Shown here: piece after piece, positions 51,207-60,887 of the stretch
Numbering within the stretch: the stretch's first letter is position 1
Layout of the letters: every line of letters starts with the position of its first letter
Source: Halorutilus salinus
GTDB lineage: Archaea > Halobacteriota > Halobacteria > Halobacteriales > Halorutilaceae
Length of the DNA stretch: 60,908 bases
Reading direction: 5' to 3'
Assembly: GCF_026242195.1 (NCBI RefSeq)
Contig: NZ_RKLV01000012.1
Location: forward strand, 1-60,908
Made by a program: the position numbers and the translations under genes
The notes under the pieces: generated by a model
What the model was told of the DNA's origin: nothing
What the model saw: only the letters and a program-made list of their open reading frames with translations
The model's database searches: none

Positions 51207-52343
51207 TCACTCACGGTCAGTGTTGAGTTGCGAATCTGCTTCAGGACCACTCAACGTAACAAGGTCCCCAGCTTCAGCACAATCCGGGCAGAAGGGGAGA
51301 TTGTCTGCGTTGCCGTCCCAGTCAACGGAATTCCAGTCGAATGAGGTACCACATCTAGAACACTTCCAATCGTAGACTCCGTACTCCTCGGCAAGATCAG
51401 GGAATCGGTGAGCGAGTGTCGGTGTGAGTTGTGCGTCACGCTCTTTGTGTGCTTCCAGGTACTCTTGGAGGTTCTGCCAGTCGTACTTATCGAACACCGG
51501 AAGCAGACCGTCATAGCCGGTATCTCCGTACGGTGTATCAGCCTCACCACAACGATGTTTGAACGAACAGTATTTACACTCCCAGTCGCGCTCAGGTGTG
51601 GCTGGAGGCAGTTCACATGCTTGTTCGTACTGGGTTTGTGTAGCCATCCATTTTACGACGCGCTCCCAGAATACCGGATCAAATTCGACGTGGAACGCTG
51701 CAATGTCCAGTGTTGTCCGGCTCCCATACACGATCATTCCGTCCGTAATTGAGTGGTCGTACTCGTTGTTGAGTGCGTACAGGTACGCGTGCAGTTGTGC
51801 CCGGTGGTGCGGCTTCGGGGCTGATAAATAATCGACGGAGGTTGTCGTTTTGATCTCCGTCAGAAACAACGGGTCTGCATCGGTATTCACGATTGCAGGG
51901 TCAGTTGACCCGCGCACGTGGAGTGAGGTATCATCGACGACGATTTCGGTGTCAATCCATAGTGAGTTCGCTACGTACGTTTCTGGAGTTGTGATGTGCT
52001 GCAAGAATGGGACGATAACCTGTTCTTCGAACTCGGATCCAATCCAGAACAGGCCTTCCGGCGGGGTGCCTTCGCGTGGCGCGTTCTTCCGGGCGTAACT
52101 AGCTTTCCGATGACATTGGAGGAGTTTGCTCGGTGAATGACGCTCCGGGTCTTTGGATGGCGACGGCCCGTTGAAATACGCCTTCCCTTCGAGGATGTTC
52201 GTCTGGAATTGCTGTTCACTGTACCACTCGTTGAACTCACGATTCGTTACGCGCTGACGCACGATCTGTTGAGCTTCATGTTCGGAATTCGGAGACGGTG
52301 AGTCCGCTCCGAGAGGGTTGTCTCTGGATGGACCGCTCATCAC
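51207..52343 (-). CDS. Cas4-like RecB nuclease with extra zinc ribbon
   Basis: Features in order: KLLQCHRKASYAR (first cluster Cys), GSEFEEQVIVPFL, VRGSTDPAIV (catalytic Asp), FLTEIKTTTSVDYL (Glu-x-Lys), HRAQLHAYLYAL (Gln), WECKYCSFKHRCG (three cluster cysteines). This is a complete Cas4-type 5' exonuclease with a 4Fe-4S site. A C-terminal zinc ribbon (KCSRCGTSFDW...FCPDCAEAG) is added. No CRISPR genes are nearby. It adjoins an Orc1-like gene on the same strand; role probably in end processing during replication or transposition. Confidence 0.8.
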   Translation of the reverse strand: MMSGPSRDNPLGADSPSPNSEHEAQQIVRQRVTNREFNEWYSEQQFQTNILEGKAYFNGPSPSKDPERHSPSKLLQCHRKASYARKNAPREGTPPEGLFWIGSEFEEQVIVPFLQHITTPETYVANSLWIDTEIVVDDTSLHVRGSTDPAIVNTDADPLFLTEIKTTTSVDYLSAPKPHHRAQLHAYLYALNNEYDHSITDGMIVYGSRTTLDIAAFHVEFDPVFWERVVKWMATQTQYEQACELPPATPERDWECKYCSFKHRCGEADTPYGDTGYDGLLPVFDKYDWQNLQEYLEAHKERDAQLTPTLAHRFPDLAEEYGVYDWKCSRCGTSFDWNSVDWDGNADNLPFCPDCAEAGDLVTLSGPEADSQLNTDRE

Positions 52344-52437
52344 AATTCGAGTGAGAATATGGGGGACAATAGGCAGCCGCGTGTAATTTCCGAATCCTTC
52401 ACCAATGGACCAAGTGAGCGCATTGAAGGGTGTCGAG

Positions 52438-53442
52438 TCATACTCTCGTCCGGTAGATTCGGGCCTTCGTGTTCCCCTCAGCGCGGATCAGGTTGTAGTG
52501 TTCGAGTTTGGAAAGATAATTCCGGACCATCCGCTTGGTTTTCGGGTCACCTGCAGTAGCACAATACGACTCATAGAGTTTCTGTGGGGTGATCTTTCCG
52601 TGCTCCGAGATAATGTTGTACAGGAGTTCCTGGTCCGTTGTGAGTCGATCTATGGTTTTCTGTTTGATTTCCGATTTCGCTTCCGGAGTCTCTTCCTGAA
52701 TAATGTCGGCTGTGATCTCGGCAACTGACTCGTGTTTTGCTTTCCGTGCGGCTCGTCGGAGGATACCGATTGCTACACGAGCATCTCCAGCGGCGTTTGC
52801 CGCAACCAACTCCAAACGGCGCGTGTCGATGACGTCCTCTGCGAGTCCCCATCGAACACGGTCAGTAAGAATGGCAACGAGTTCCTCTTCGTGGTATGAT
52901 CGGAATCGGATGCGTTCACAGTCGGTGAGACGACTGTTCAACCGGTCATCGATAGCCGCGAAGAGACCCTCTTCGTCGTTGGAGATAAGGATCATCGTGA
53001 GGTGCGGAATCCGGTACAGGTCGTACAGTAGTGACTTGTCTTCTAACTGGTCTACTTCATCCAGAATGACGACGTATGGTGTCTCGTCGGCGTTCCGAAG
53101 CCGTTCAAGCAGAACGTCCTTTGGAGTGGATTGCCGGTGGACATCAACGGTTCGGCCGATACCATCTAGCAGTCTGTACAGCGTTTTGAACCGGCTATGG
53201 TCTTCCCAGCAGTTCACGTACTGGTAGTTGAGATCCACGACGGCCTCGCGGAGTTGCTCGACGAGGAACTGTGCGATACACGTTTTCCCTACTCCTGATG
53301 GGCCATGGAGGAGTGCTGGGTCAGCTCGCTGTCCTTCCGTGATCGGATTGAGGACGCTGGAGAGGTAGTTGACTTCGGCATCCCGGTGTTGCACCTCCCG
53401 AGGGATGAATTCTGGTTGCAGGACGCGTGCATCTGTTATCAT
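52438..53442 (-). CDS. Orc1/Cdc6-like AAA+ ATPase, second
   Basis: Walker A LHGPSGVGKTC, Walker B YVVILDEVDQLEDK, sensor 1 TMILISNDEEGL and a C-terminal winged helix (ITPQKLYESYCATAGDPKTK). ATG 53442 starts the protein at MITDARVLQPEFIPREVQHR, a normal Orc1 beginning; the longer open frame crosses the operator site. It is shorter than the plasmid initiator at 16631 and lacks flanking iterons of that type, though GATTTCCGAATTTCCGAA lies 45 bases upstream. Probably serves the transposase-Cas4 module rather than plasmid replication, but could drive a second origin. Confidence 0.88.
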   Translation of the reverse strand: MITDARVLQPEFIPREVQHRDAEVNYLSSVLNPITEGQRADPALLHGPSGVGKTCIAQFLVEQLREAVVDLNYQYVNCWEDHSRFKTLYRLLDGIGRTVDVHRQSTPKDVLLERLRNADETPYVVILDEVDQLEDKSLLYDLYRIPHLTMILISNDEEGLFAAIDDRLNSRLTDCERIRFRSYHEEELVAILTDRVRWGLAEDVIDTRRLELVAANAAGDARVAIGILRRAARKAKHESVAEITADIIQEETPEAKSEIKQKTIDRLTTDQELLYNIISEHGKITPQKLYESYCATAGDPKTKRMVRNYLSKLEHYNLIRAEGNTKARIYRTRV

Positions 53443-53486
53443 GGGTGCGTCGACGGGAACTGCCAGGATAATAAATGGAAGTGTGT

Positions 53487-53504
53487 GATTTCCGAATTTC
53501 CGAA
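53487..53504. promoter_or_regulatory. TTTCCGAA tandem operator, copy 2
   Basis: GATTTCCGAATTTCCGAA, the same 18 bases as 50487-50504, upstream of the Orc1-like gene. A half copy ATTTCCGAA lies just upstream of the Cas4-like gene (about 52386). Confidence 0.6.
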
Positions 53505-53649
53505 ATGTCCACCACTCATTGAGCTTGCTTAACCCAGTGACTGAATCTTTGCCGTAATCCCAGCTGAAACCCACCTGAATCCGGGCCTTATCACCTGGTT
53601 TGGAATAAAACAACTGAACTCATTTTACTCCAAGGCACATAAAACGGGT

Positions 53650-53925
53650 ATGGAAAGCGACAAAGTCCGTGTCTGGTTGGTCGAGCGGACGTATTCTGAC
53701 GACGAACAAAACCTGATCATCCTCATCTACGCGACTCCTGATGGGGAACAATATTTCAGGAAAGAACGCGCTCTCACAAGTTTCACGGATATGCGCGACA
53801 CGACCGCTGCACTAGACGTTGACCCGGACAATCTGGGAACTGTTGATAACGAAAACGAACAAGAACAATACGCTTCAGAAGCCACCCGTATGGCTGAAAC
53901 CCACGATTCTAACGACCCAATCTAA
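53650..53925 (+). CDS. Small hypothetical protein
   Basis: A 91-residue protein: a beta-rich N-terminus (DKVRVWLVERTYSDDEQNLI; ATPDGEQYFRKERALTSF) and an acidic tail. The pattern is common in short haloarchaeal proteins of unknown function. A TATA-like CATAAAAC tract precedes the start closely. Divergent from the Orc1-like gene. Confidence 0.55.
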   Translation: MESDKVRVWLVERTYSDDEQNLIILIYATPDGEQYFRKERALTSFTDMRDTTAALDVDPDNLGTVDNENEQEQYASEATRMAETHDSNDPI

Positions 53926-54028
53926 CTAACCGTTTTCTTATGTTCAGGATGCCTTCCCCACATACACGCAGATTGAGTAGTAGGGAGAATCCCGATTGGT
54001 TTTGTCCATGCCCATCCTACTACCGAAT

Positions 54029-54778
54029 ATGAGAGAACTTGTCTTCGCCCTGGACTACGAACCAAGGACGAATACACTCGCGGATACCCTCGCCGGCCAT
54101 CCAGACGCTCACATCCGGTCTGTATCTCTTCACGCCACACCTACCAGCCTCTGGCGCGTTGACCATGCTACTGGGTCACCAGAAGCCCTCTCTGCTATCG
54201 AAGAAGCATTTCTCACAGCTGACTATTATGCAGACTGTCTCGCCGCCGAACCGTGTGATGCGGAATCCGAAACGCAAATCCTTGACCGAACAGACGAAAC
54301 ACTCGTCTTTTATACGTGCTGGCAACGAACGTCAATCTGCACATCCATCCCCCATCTCGCACTAGAGTATCTCGGTGACGGGTTATTATTCGAAACGCGG
54401 CACGAACAGCGTCGCCACACATGGCAAATCATTCATTCAGAAGGCGCGGACATCCACGGCTTCTTCGATGCATTGCGCAGAGAACTCGGCCCTGATGTCG
54501 AAATGGAGATCGTCCGCCTGACGGGCTTTTCGTCATCACCTACTACGAAGTTCACCACTGGCGAGGGGATACTGTCCCGTGAACAACGCGAGGCGCTGAC
54601 CGCTGCTATAGAACACGGGTATTACGAGACACCTCGGGAGATCGATCTTGGTGAGCTTGCTGAGAAACTTGATGTGCCGCGGTCAACGCTCACATACCGG
54701 GTACGGCGTGCTGAGGCACAGATCGCCAAACAGTTCATAGATCACGAACCGGTAACAGACACGCTACCTACTTCGTAA
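54029..54778 (+). CDS. HTH_10 (Bat-like) transcription regulator
   Basis: The C-terminal about 60 residues match the haloarchaeal HTH_10 domain of bacterio-opsin activator relatives (LSREQREALTAAIEHGYYET, then REIDLGELAEKLDVPRSTLT). The N-terminal about 190 residues are a sensor domain like those in the same family. ATG 54029 gives a normal N-terminus (MRELVFALDYEPRTNTL); ATG 54008 is possible. It sits 45-70 bases before the metal ATPase gene and probably regulates it. Confidence 0.85.
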   Translation: MRELVFALDYEPRTNTLADTLAGHPDAHIRSVSLHATPTSLWRVDHATGSPEALSAIEEAFLTADYYADCLAAEPCDAESETQILDRTDETLVFYTCWQRTSICTSIPHLALEYLGDGLLFETRHEQRRHTWQIIHSEGADIHGFFDALRRELGPDVEMEIVRLTGFSSSPTTKFTTGEGILSREQREALTAAIEHGYYETPREIDLGELAEKLDVPRSTLTYRVRRAEAQIAKQFIDHEPVTDTLPTS

Positions 54779-54849
54779 TCGGTATGCTCTAACTCGATTT
54801 AGAATATTCCAAATCAAGTCTTATGCTGTCAGTCTTCCTCTATCCCGGT

Positions 54850-56754
54850 ATGAGAGATTCGGACGACTCAGAAGAAAGCCACGCGCAGTGGAGTGGACCG
54901 TGGTACCTCTTTCCCCCGATTCGAAACGCCCTCATTGCAGCCGTTATAGCGATACTCACATTCGCTTTCAGCATCTACGACTATCTCCCAGTGCTGGCAG
55001 AGAACGGGCTGTACGCAGTAGCGATGCTGTTCGGGGGCTTCCACTGGGCCCAAGAAGGATTCGAAGAATTAGTTGGCGAGTATGAGATCGATATTGAGAT
55101 TCTGATGTTAGCCGCCACCGGTGGAGCGGTAGCGCTCGGACTGTGGGAGGAAGCAGCATTCCTCGTTATTCTCTACGGCGCTGCAGAAGGGGTCGAGGAA
55201 TACACGTTCGCACGGACACGCGCCTCAATCCGAAGCCTGCTCGATCTCGCGCCCGAAGAGGCTCGGCTCATCACGGACGGGAACACGGAGATGGTTCCTG
55301 CACGGGAACTTGACGTCGGTGATGTCTTCCGTGTCAAACCCGGCGAATCGATCCCGACTGACGGGCGTGTTGTCGATGGGCGTTCGACTGTCGATCAGGC
55401 AGCAGTCACCGGTGAATCTGCTGCTGTCGATAAGCAAGAGGATGATCAGGTGTTTGCTGGCACCGTCAATCAGGAAGGAGTTCTCGATATTGAAGCGACC
55501 ACGACGTTCGAGGATAACACGCTCTCGCAGATGATCCATCTCGTTGAGGAGGCGCAGGAAGAAAAAGGGAAATCACAACTCTTCATCGAGAAATTCGGTG
55601 GCGTCTACTCCCCGATTGTTCTCCTGGTTGCCCTCGGGCTCATGATTTCGCCGTTTGTTGTCGGTCTTCCGGACTACTGGGCACGGCGTGCAATCGTTCT
55701 GCTCGTCGCGGCTGCCCCTTGTGCCTTGGTTATGTCCACACCGATTGCCATCGCATCCGGTATTGGACGAGCGGGTCGAGCAGGCGTGCTCGTCAAGGGT
55801 GGGATTCACCTCGAAAACCTCGGGAAAATCGAAGCAATCGCCTTTGACAAGACGGGGACCCTCACTCGGGGCGAACCGATAGTTACGGATGTTGTTGCGT
55901 TTGAGGGGACCGAAGACGACGTGCTCAGGCAAGCGGCGAGTGTCGAACAATACTCTGAACATCACCTTGGTGAAGCGATTATGAACGCCGCGGCTGACCG
56001 CGGACTCGAACAGACCGAGGTATCTGAGTTCAGCTCGATCACCGGGTATGGGGCACAAGCCCAGCTCATGGAGGAGACTGTCTACGTCGGGAAACCAGGG
56101 CTGTTCGACCGATTCGAGCTCGACGTGGAGGGGATTGCAGAGGTTGAGGAACTGCAAACTGAAGGGAAGACTGTCGTCCTTGTTGGAACCCAATCTCGGA
56201 TCATGGGGGTCATTGCCCTCCGTGATGAGCCGCGTCCAGAGGCTAAGGATGTCATCAGTGACCTGCATGAGATGGGTGTTGAAGTTCTCATGCTCACGGG
56301 AGACAATGAGGAAACGGCGCAAGCCATCGCGGCAGAACTCGGGATTGATGATGTCCGAGCGGATCTGAAACCGGAAGAGAAGGTTGAGGCGGTCAAAGAA
56401 CTCACAGCGAAGTACGAGGCAGTCGCTATGGTGGGCGACGGAATTAACGACGCACCGGCGCTGGCCCAAGCAACGGTCGGGATCGCCATGGGGACCGCAG
56501 GGACAGATGCGGCGATTGAGGCTGCCGACATCGCCCTCATGGCGGATGATATTGCGAAGGTAACGTACGCGCTGTCACTTGGAAAGCGAGCACAGGGGAT
56601 CAGCCGCCAGAACATCGTGTTTTCGCTGCTTGTGTTGGCCGCGCTCATTCCCGGTGCGCTGCTCGGTGTAATCGGGATCGCCCTTGCAGTGGTCGCGCAT
56701 GAAGGCTCTGAGCTGCTGGCCATTGGGAACGGGCTTCGGGTGAGACGCGGCTAA
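54850..56754 (+). CDS. P1B-type heavy-metal ATPase with APC motif
   Basis: An HMA-less metal pump: actuator motif VTGESAAVDKQ, phosphorylation site DKTGTLTRGEP, SEHHLGEAI in the nucleotide domain (the usual HP is HH), hinge GDGINDAPALAQATVG, then AIEAADIALMADD typical of Zn/Cd/Co exporters. The membrane metal motif reads AAPCALVMSTP, so the first Cys of CPC is Ala. That will change metal choice relative to ZntA/CadA. About 635 residues with six or more helices. ATG 54850 or 54823 may be the start. Regulator gene upstream, exchanger gene downstream. Confidence 0.88.
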   Translation: MRDSDDSEESHAQWSGPWYLFPPIRNALIAAVIAILTFAFSIYDYLPVLAENGLYAVAMLFGGFHWAQEGFEELVGEYEIDIEILMLAATGGAVALGLWEEAAFLVILYGAAEGVEEYTFARTRASIRSLLDLAPEEARLITDGNTEMVPARELDVGDVFRVKPGESIPTDGRVVDGRSTVDQAAVTGESAAVDKQEDDQVFAGTVNQEGVLDIEATTTFEDNTLSQMIHLVEEAQEEKGKSQLFIEKFGGVYSPIVLLVALGLMISPFVVGLPDYWARRAIVLLVAAAPCALVMSTPIAIASGIGRAGRAGVLVKGGIHLENLGKIEAIAFDKTGTLTRGEPIVTDVVAFEGTEDDVLRQAASVEQYSEHHLGEAIMNAAADRGLEQTEVSEFSSITGYGAQAQLMEETVYVGKPGLFDRFELDVEGIAEVEELQTEGKTVVLVGTQSRIMGVIALRDEPRPEAKDVISDLHEMGVEVLMLTGDNEETAQAIAAELGIDDVRADLKPEEKVEAVKELTAKYEAVAMVGDGINDAPALAQATVGIAMGTAGTDAAIEAADIALMADDIAKVTYALSLGKRAQGISRQNIVFSLLVLAALIPGALLGVIGIALAVVAHEGSELLAIGNGLRVRRG

Positions 56755-56768
56755 CGAGGACGAAAATC

Positions 56769-57023
56769 ATGACCGAGAGTTTCCTGGGGTTACTGCGTGA
56801 CACGCACACGGCCAGAAAGCACGACCCAAGTGCGATCTCGAAGCGGCAATACGACTGTCTCGCCGAGATCGTGGCCTTCGCACGCACCAAGTCTCCCTAC
56901 TATCGTGAGCTGTATCGGCGACTTAGTGTGACCAATCGAGGGAAATGCCAGACGGACAGGTGGTGCGAATCTCAGGCCAGCAGCGTTTGCCCTAGAATTA
57001 CTCCCCTTCTACGCCCGGAATGA
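56769..57023 (+). pseudogene. Fragment of PaaK-type acyl-CoA ligase N-terminus
   Basis: The first about 55 residues (KRQYDCLAEIVAFARTKSPY, YRELYRRL) match the N-terminus of phenylacetate-CoA ligase family enzymes, which are about 430 residues. After residue 55 the sequence is unrelated and the frame soon stops. The rest of the gene is absent, replaced by the exchanger gene, so this is a deletion scar. It starts 12 bases after the ATPase stop. Confidence 0.6.
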
Positions 57024-58072
57024 TTCTTCGTATTGGCTTTTGGTTCGGGGTGCTCCTTGCTGCTGTTTTCGTCGCACACTGGGGTGCAGAGAGACTTGCC
57101 AATCCGTTAAAGAAACTGCGACGTCAGTGGGGGATAACAGCAGTTGCTGGCGGGACGCTGATTGGGCTCGCGTCCGCCAGTCCCGAAATCGGGACGAACA
57201 CGGTTAGTGCTATCCAAGGCGTCAGCGGTATTGGACTTGGAAATATGCTCGGTGCGAATATCCTCTCGATTCCGCTTATGATGACGGTCGCCTACGTTGC
57301 AACGCGAAAACAGAATCTATCGGACGATACTAGCAAGTCAGAGCAATCTTCTTCTGGGCGTGCCGACACGGCCCATAACAACCACGAACAACATCGCCAC
57401 GAACGGCTCCTACAGGTCAACCAGAGCGCGGTCACGGTGCTAGCACTCCCCTACCTTGGAATCATCACCTTAGTCGCTATACTAACGATTCCAAAGCCCT
57501 GGCGTGGATTACAACCGATTGATGGGACGATCATGTTTCTCGCCTACCTCATCTACGCTGGACAGGCACTTGTGCGTGGCCGACAGGAGGGGGAATCCGT
57601 TGAGTGGTCAGCGAAAGAGATTGGGCTTGCAGTCGCTGGCGTCGGGGCACTTGCCGTTGGCGCGTATTTCACCGTCCGAGCCACTGAAAACCTTGCATCG
57701 TTATTCGGCATTTCAAACGTCATCGCCGGACTATTCATCACTGCGACGATGAGTACGACGCCAGAAGTGTTTGCGACGTGGGCAGTCACACGAAGCGGGC
57801 AGGTCACATCTGGCGCGACGGGAGTGCTGACGGACAATGCAGTCACAATGACCCTCGCGTTTGTCCCACTTGCGCTTGTGACCGTGACGATTACCGACTT
57901 CCAACTGTACTGGGTGAATCTCGTGTTTGTCGCCGTGATGCCGATTATCTATTCGACGTTTCTCTACTGGAGTCAAGACGAATCTGGCTTTGCGCGGTGG
58001 CAGGTGCTTGTGTTCATCCTCGTCTATCTCGGGTATGTCGGGGTGATGCTGTTCGGAGTCCTAAATATCTGA
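57020..58072 (+). CDS. CaCA family Ca2+/cation exchanger
   Basis: About ten transmembrane helices with two alpha repeats of the calcium/cation antiporter family: GGTLIGLASASPEIGTNTVS and ATMSTTPEVFATWAV (acidic Glu in each). A His-rich cytosolic loop (TAHNNHEQHRHERLLQ) lies between. The start overlaps the ligase fragment stop (ATGA). Likely exchanges Ca2+ or another divalent ion for Na+ or H+; its place after the P1B ATPase suggests a metal-related function. Confidence 0.85.
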   Translation: MILRIGFWFGVLLAAVFVAHWGAERLANPLKKLRRQWGITAVAGGTLIGLASASPEIGTNTVSAIQGVSGIGLGNMLGANILSIPLMMTVAYVATRKQNLSDDTSKSEQSSSGRADTAHNNHEQHRHERLLQVNQSAVTVLALPYLGIITLVAILTIPKPWRGLQPIDGTIMFLAYLIYAGQALVRGRQEGESVEWSAKEIGLAVAGVGALAVGAYFTVRATENLASLFGISNVIAGLFITATMSTTPEVFATWAVTRSGQVTSGATGVLTDNAVTMTLAFVPLALVTVTITDFQLYWVNLVFVAVMPIIYSTFLYWSQDESGFARWQVLVFILVYLGYVGVMLFGVLNI

Positions 58073-58331
58073 TAGTTGGGGGTGCGCGTGGACGCATTTG
58101 GTCGCGGTCGAACCTGAAGGGCCGACGAGAGAGTGCGCGTCTTGGGCGTTTCGACGAACAACCAGTTGTGGGCCCGTGACCATCCTTGGCACGCCTGCGG
58201 TCTTCGAAACAGGTTACACGACGACAACAGAAAGGATAGGGCTTGGTCTAGTGATAGTCGCCCCACATCATCGATGCCCACTGGATAGACGATTGATGTT
58301 ACAGACGACATGAACGGTGGCGCATGATTTG
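58073..58331. other. Intergenic region, no gene
   Basis: About 260 bases of GC-rich sequence between the exchanger and the tnpB remnant, without a credible gene or repeat that I can see. Confidence 0.4.
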
Positions 58332-58333
58332 AG

Positions 58334-58367
58334 TTGACATCCTCCTCCGCCTGAAGGCGGAGGAATC
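58334..58367 (-). repeat. Right end of IS1341-type element
   Basis: The hairpin CCTCCGCC/GGCGGAGG (58344-58351 with 58356-58363) preceded by TTGACAT is a typical haloarchaeal tnpB element end. It matches 18917-18950 at 32 of 34 positions. Confidence 0.75.
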
Positions 58368-58382
58368 CCGAGCGTTGGGATA

Positions 58383-59242
58383 TTAGGGTTTGCATTCTCC
58401 CTGCTCTCTCGTGTTGAACGACCCGCTCTCGCCGTCGAACAGGAAGACTCCGGGCTGTGCCAACCAGCCGTTACTCATATCCCCCAATGGAGGACTCTGA
58501 GTTATCTTCCGTCGGATATTCACGGCATCGTACACGTCTGCGTTCATCGTCGTTTCACACGACGAACAGACGTACAGACCACGCTCCACGCGGTTCGCAT
58601 CTCGAATCTGCCCACAACACGAACACGTCTTCGAGGTGTTCTCCTCGTCTACGCGGTCAACGAGGATACCGTGTTCCTCAGCTTTGTATTCAAGCAGACG
58701 GGCGAATCGGTCGAACGCCCATCCGTGCAACTTCTTGTTCCCCGACTGACCCCAATTCCGCGAGTCGCCGTTCTCGTCTTCTCGGATGTCGCTGAGGTCG
58801 CCAACCGCTATCTTCTCCACACCTTCGTCCACACACCGTTGGACGATGTGCTTCGAGAGGGTGTGGAGGAAGTGGTCTTTGCGTCGGGAGAATTTCTGTC
58901 GAGTCTTCCGCGAACGTTTCGACGGCCCGTTCTCACCTTCAGTCTGGTACTCCTTGCGGGTGAAGTAGTGCTTGTCCTCTTTCAGCGTGTTCCCCGGATA
59001 CAACTCCAAGGGGCCGTCCTCGGAGTCAATAGCGAGGTAGTTGTTGATACCGAGGTCGATTCCCGCTGTCTTCTCGCCGGGGGCGTTTTCGACTGGGATT
59101 TCTTTCTTGCAGACGAGGTGTAGTTCCCAGCGATTGCCGTTCCAGACGGCACGCACCTGCTGAATGTTTTCCACCTGTATGTCGGGCCGGGTTTCGTATT
59201 CCGCGAGGATGAAGTCCGACCGGCCGCGAGTTCCAACCCGAG
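58383..59242 (-). pseudogene. tnpB: TnpB (IS200/IS605 OrfB), N-terminally truncated
   Basis: RNA-guided nuclease of the TnpB family: RuvC-I GIDLGINNYLAI (Asp), a helical part, RuvC-II-like KIAVGDLSDIRED, zinc finger TCSCCGQIRDANRVERG/YVCSSCETTMN, and RuvC-III NADVYDAVNI. C-terminal SNGWLAQPGVFLFDGESG is the normal haloarchaeal end. The reading frame can be followed upstream to GRSDFILAEYETRPDIQV (about 59242), where it stops. The N-terminal about 130 residues, including the RNA-binding wedge, are missing, so the protein is probably inactive. The right end is intact at 58334. Confidence 0.85.
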
Positions 59243-59255
59243 CAGTGCGTTAACA

Positions 59256-59714
59256 CTATTTCTGGGGTTCGTCGCTCACACGAGTGAATTCCGCCGTCCC
59301 ATACGTCGTCTTTTGGCCATCGCCCTGCTCGGAGGCACGGGCAGGCCCAGTGTAGTAGTAGCCCACGAGTCGGTCGTCCGACTCTCGGTACGTGAACCGG
59401 GTCGTCCCGTCGTACGGTCCTTCGTCTTCCGCCTGCTCGACCACGTCTGCGCCCTCGTTCTCGAACAGGTAGGAGAGTTTTGGATGGAGTGTCCCCTCGG
59501 TCTGGAAGCTGGCTCCTGTGCTGACCGACGGGGAGCGGGACGACACTTGGTTATCCTGAAGAAGACGACGAGTGGTAATCTCCCGGTGTCCTAAACGGTA
59601 GACGGGCGTAGAACCGGAAAGTCCAGAACCGACTTCGATTCCTATCAGTATCCAGTGATTACAGGCGGGTCTAACTCTGTTTGAGGGTGAGCCGAGCAGA
59701 TTAATCCCCATCAT
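59256..59714 (-). pseudogene. Beta-barrel domain fragment, Cap15-like
   Basis: The segment SSRSPSVSTGASFQTEGTLH, KLSYLFENEG, FTYRESDDRLVGYYYTGPAR and TYGTAEFTRVSDE follows the beta-strand pattern of the Cap15 (CBASS cyclic-nucleotide receptor) domain: S-x-S early strands, a tyrosine-rich strand and a final GTA-x-F strand. The two transmembrane helices that precede this domain in Cap15 are not present, and no CD-NTase gene is nearby. A truncated effector next to a truncated tnpB is likely a relic. The family call is tentative. Confidence 0.4.
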
Positions 59715-60044
59715 GTTAGCGAACTAGTGGTTTGTAGAAATCCAAACAGCCAAGTTGGGAGAGTGTGTGAAGCCTCTCGGGAGCATCTCGGGTGCCTCTA
59801 CTCGTCTATTGTTAGATACGTTCTTTCTCTTGTCTTAGTAAATTAAGGACGAGTAATACACCACAAGAAGGAAAAAATCTAATAGCAGAAGATAAGCGCC
59901 ACTCTCTGAACAAGCCCCAGTTCTTATAGAATTAATAACCTTTGAGGCTCTCTAGATAGACTATATAGCGATAATCAGTTTATTTTGGCGAGTATTCATG
60001 GGCTAGTAGAACCATCAGTGAGCGAGACTGAGAGATGAAGATGC
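59715..60044. other. AT-rich intergenic region, no gene
   Basis: About 330 bases, AT-rich with several stop codons in every frame; no gene or striking repeat seen. It lies downstream of the MCM C-terminal part and marks return to backbone sequence. Confidence 0.45.
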
Positions 60045-60887
60045 CTAGTCTTGATAACGGGGGTTAGAGTCCACAATTCGTATAGCCCTATCTATATCTT
60101 CTATCTCTATAGTCTCACTCAGACGAGCACGCGCACTAGCTTCCGAGAAACGTATGATAGACTCTATATCGTTCGTGTTTACAACATTGCCGACGTCTTC
60201 CCTTTTAGACGAGTAGTAGTCAGCAACCCGATCCTTTATTTGGTTATCATCCTCTATCCCAGGGTCAACTTCCGAGCGAGCGTATGCGACGTACTTCGAC
60301 AGAAAGTCAGGCGTCACAGGGAGCTCAGGATCGGTTTCCAGAACCTCACCAGCTGTCTCCCTGTCTTTCTCTTCGTTTGAGGAGTCCACAACAGCGTGAA
60401 CAGAGTCAAAATCCTCGAGGAGGTCAACCGAGACACCTAGTTGCTCAGAGATACCTCGGGCTTCGTCGAAACTCCCACCATCGGGTAATTTAGTTGTGAG
60501 GAGACCAAGTTGCAGAGGAACTGTTTCATTGTATTCTCCCTTATCGACAGGTATTTTCCTAGTCTCCATCAGATGACCGGTGATAGATCTCTTAGGTTTC
60601 CGAGATAAATCGCCGAATCCGGTGAGGTAAACCAAACCCGTGTTCGCGGCAGGAAGTAGCCCTGAAGTGAGCATATTTCCCGAGGCGTTTGTTGTAAGGG
60701 AAGCCCTAGTAACGTTGTCTCCAGTTGCATAGACGCTTCGCGGCGCTATATTATTTATACTCTTCACGAGACGAGGAATTCCAATACCTGAATCAGAAAC
60801 TATGAGAACATGTATATATCCCCTGTATTCCGGGCGGTGTTCAGATAAGGAATGAATGAAGAATGAGGCGTGGCGTTTTCTGAGTGC
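60045..60887 (-). pseudogene. MCM-like AAA+ domain with degenerate catalytic motifs
   Basis: The frame is open from 60887 and aligns end to end with the MCM ATPase and C-terminal region. It runs YRGYIHVLIVSDSGIGIPRL (Walker A place), APRSVYATGDN, LVYLTGFGDLSRKPKRSITG (Walker B place), LGVSVDLLEDFDSVHAVVD (arginine-finger place) and FLSKYVAYARSEVDPGIEDD. Every catalytic element is altered: Walker A GDPGTAKS is SDSGIGIP, Walker B DE is TG, and SRFD is EDFD. The first in-frame start codon is GTG 60767, downstream of the Walker A region, so the domain should be joined to the N-terminal part at 992-12. A direct join needs more than one frame correction across 14 to 60888. Confidence 0.75.

Noticed and set aside
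51207..52343. Possible CRISPR-Cas locus because of a Cas4-like gene
   Set aside because: No cas1, cas2 or other cas genes and no repeat-spacer array seen anywhere; Cas4-like nucleases are common outside CRISPR.
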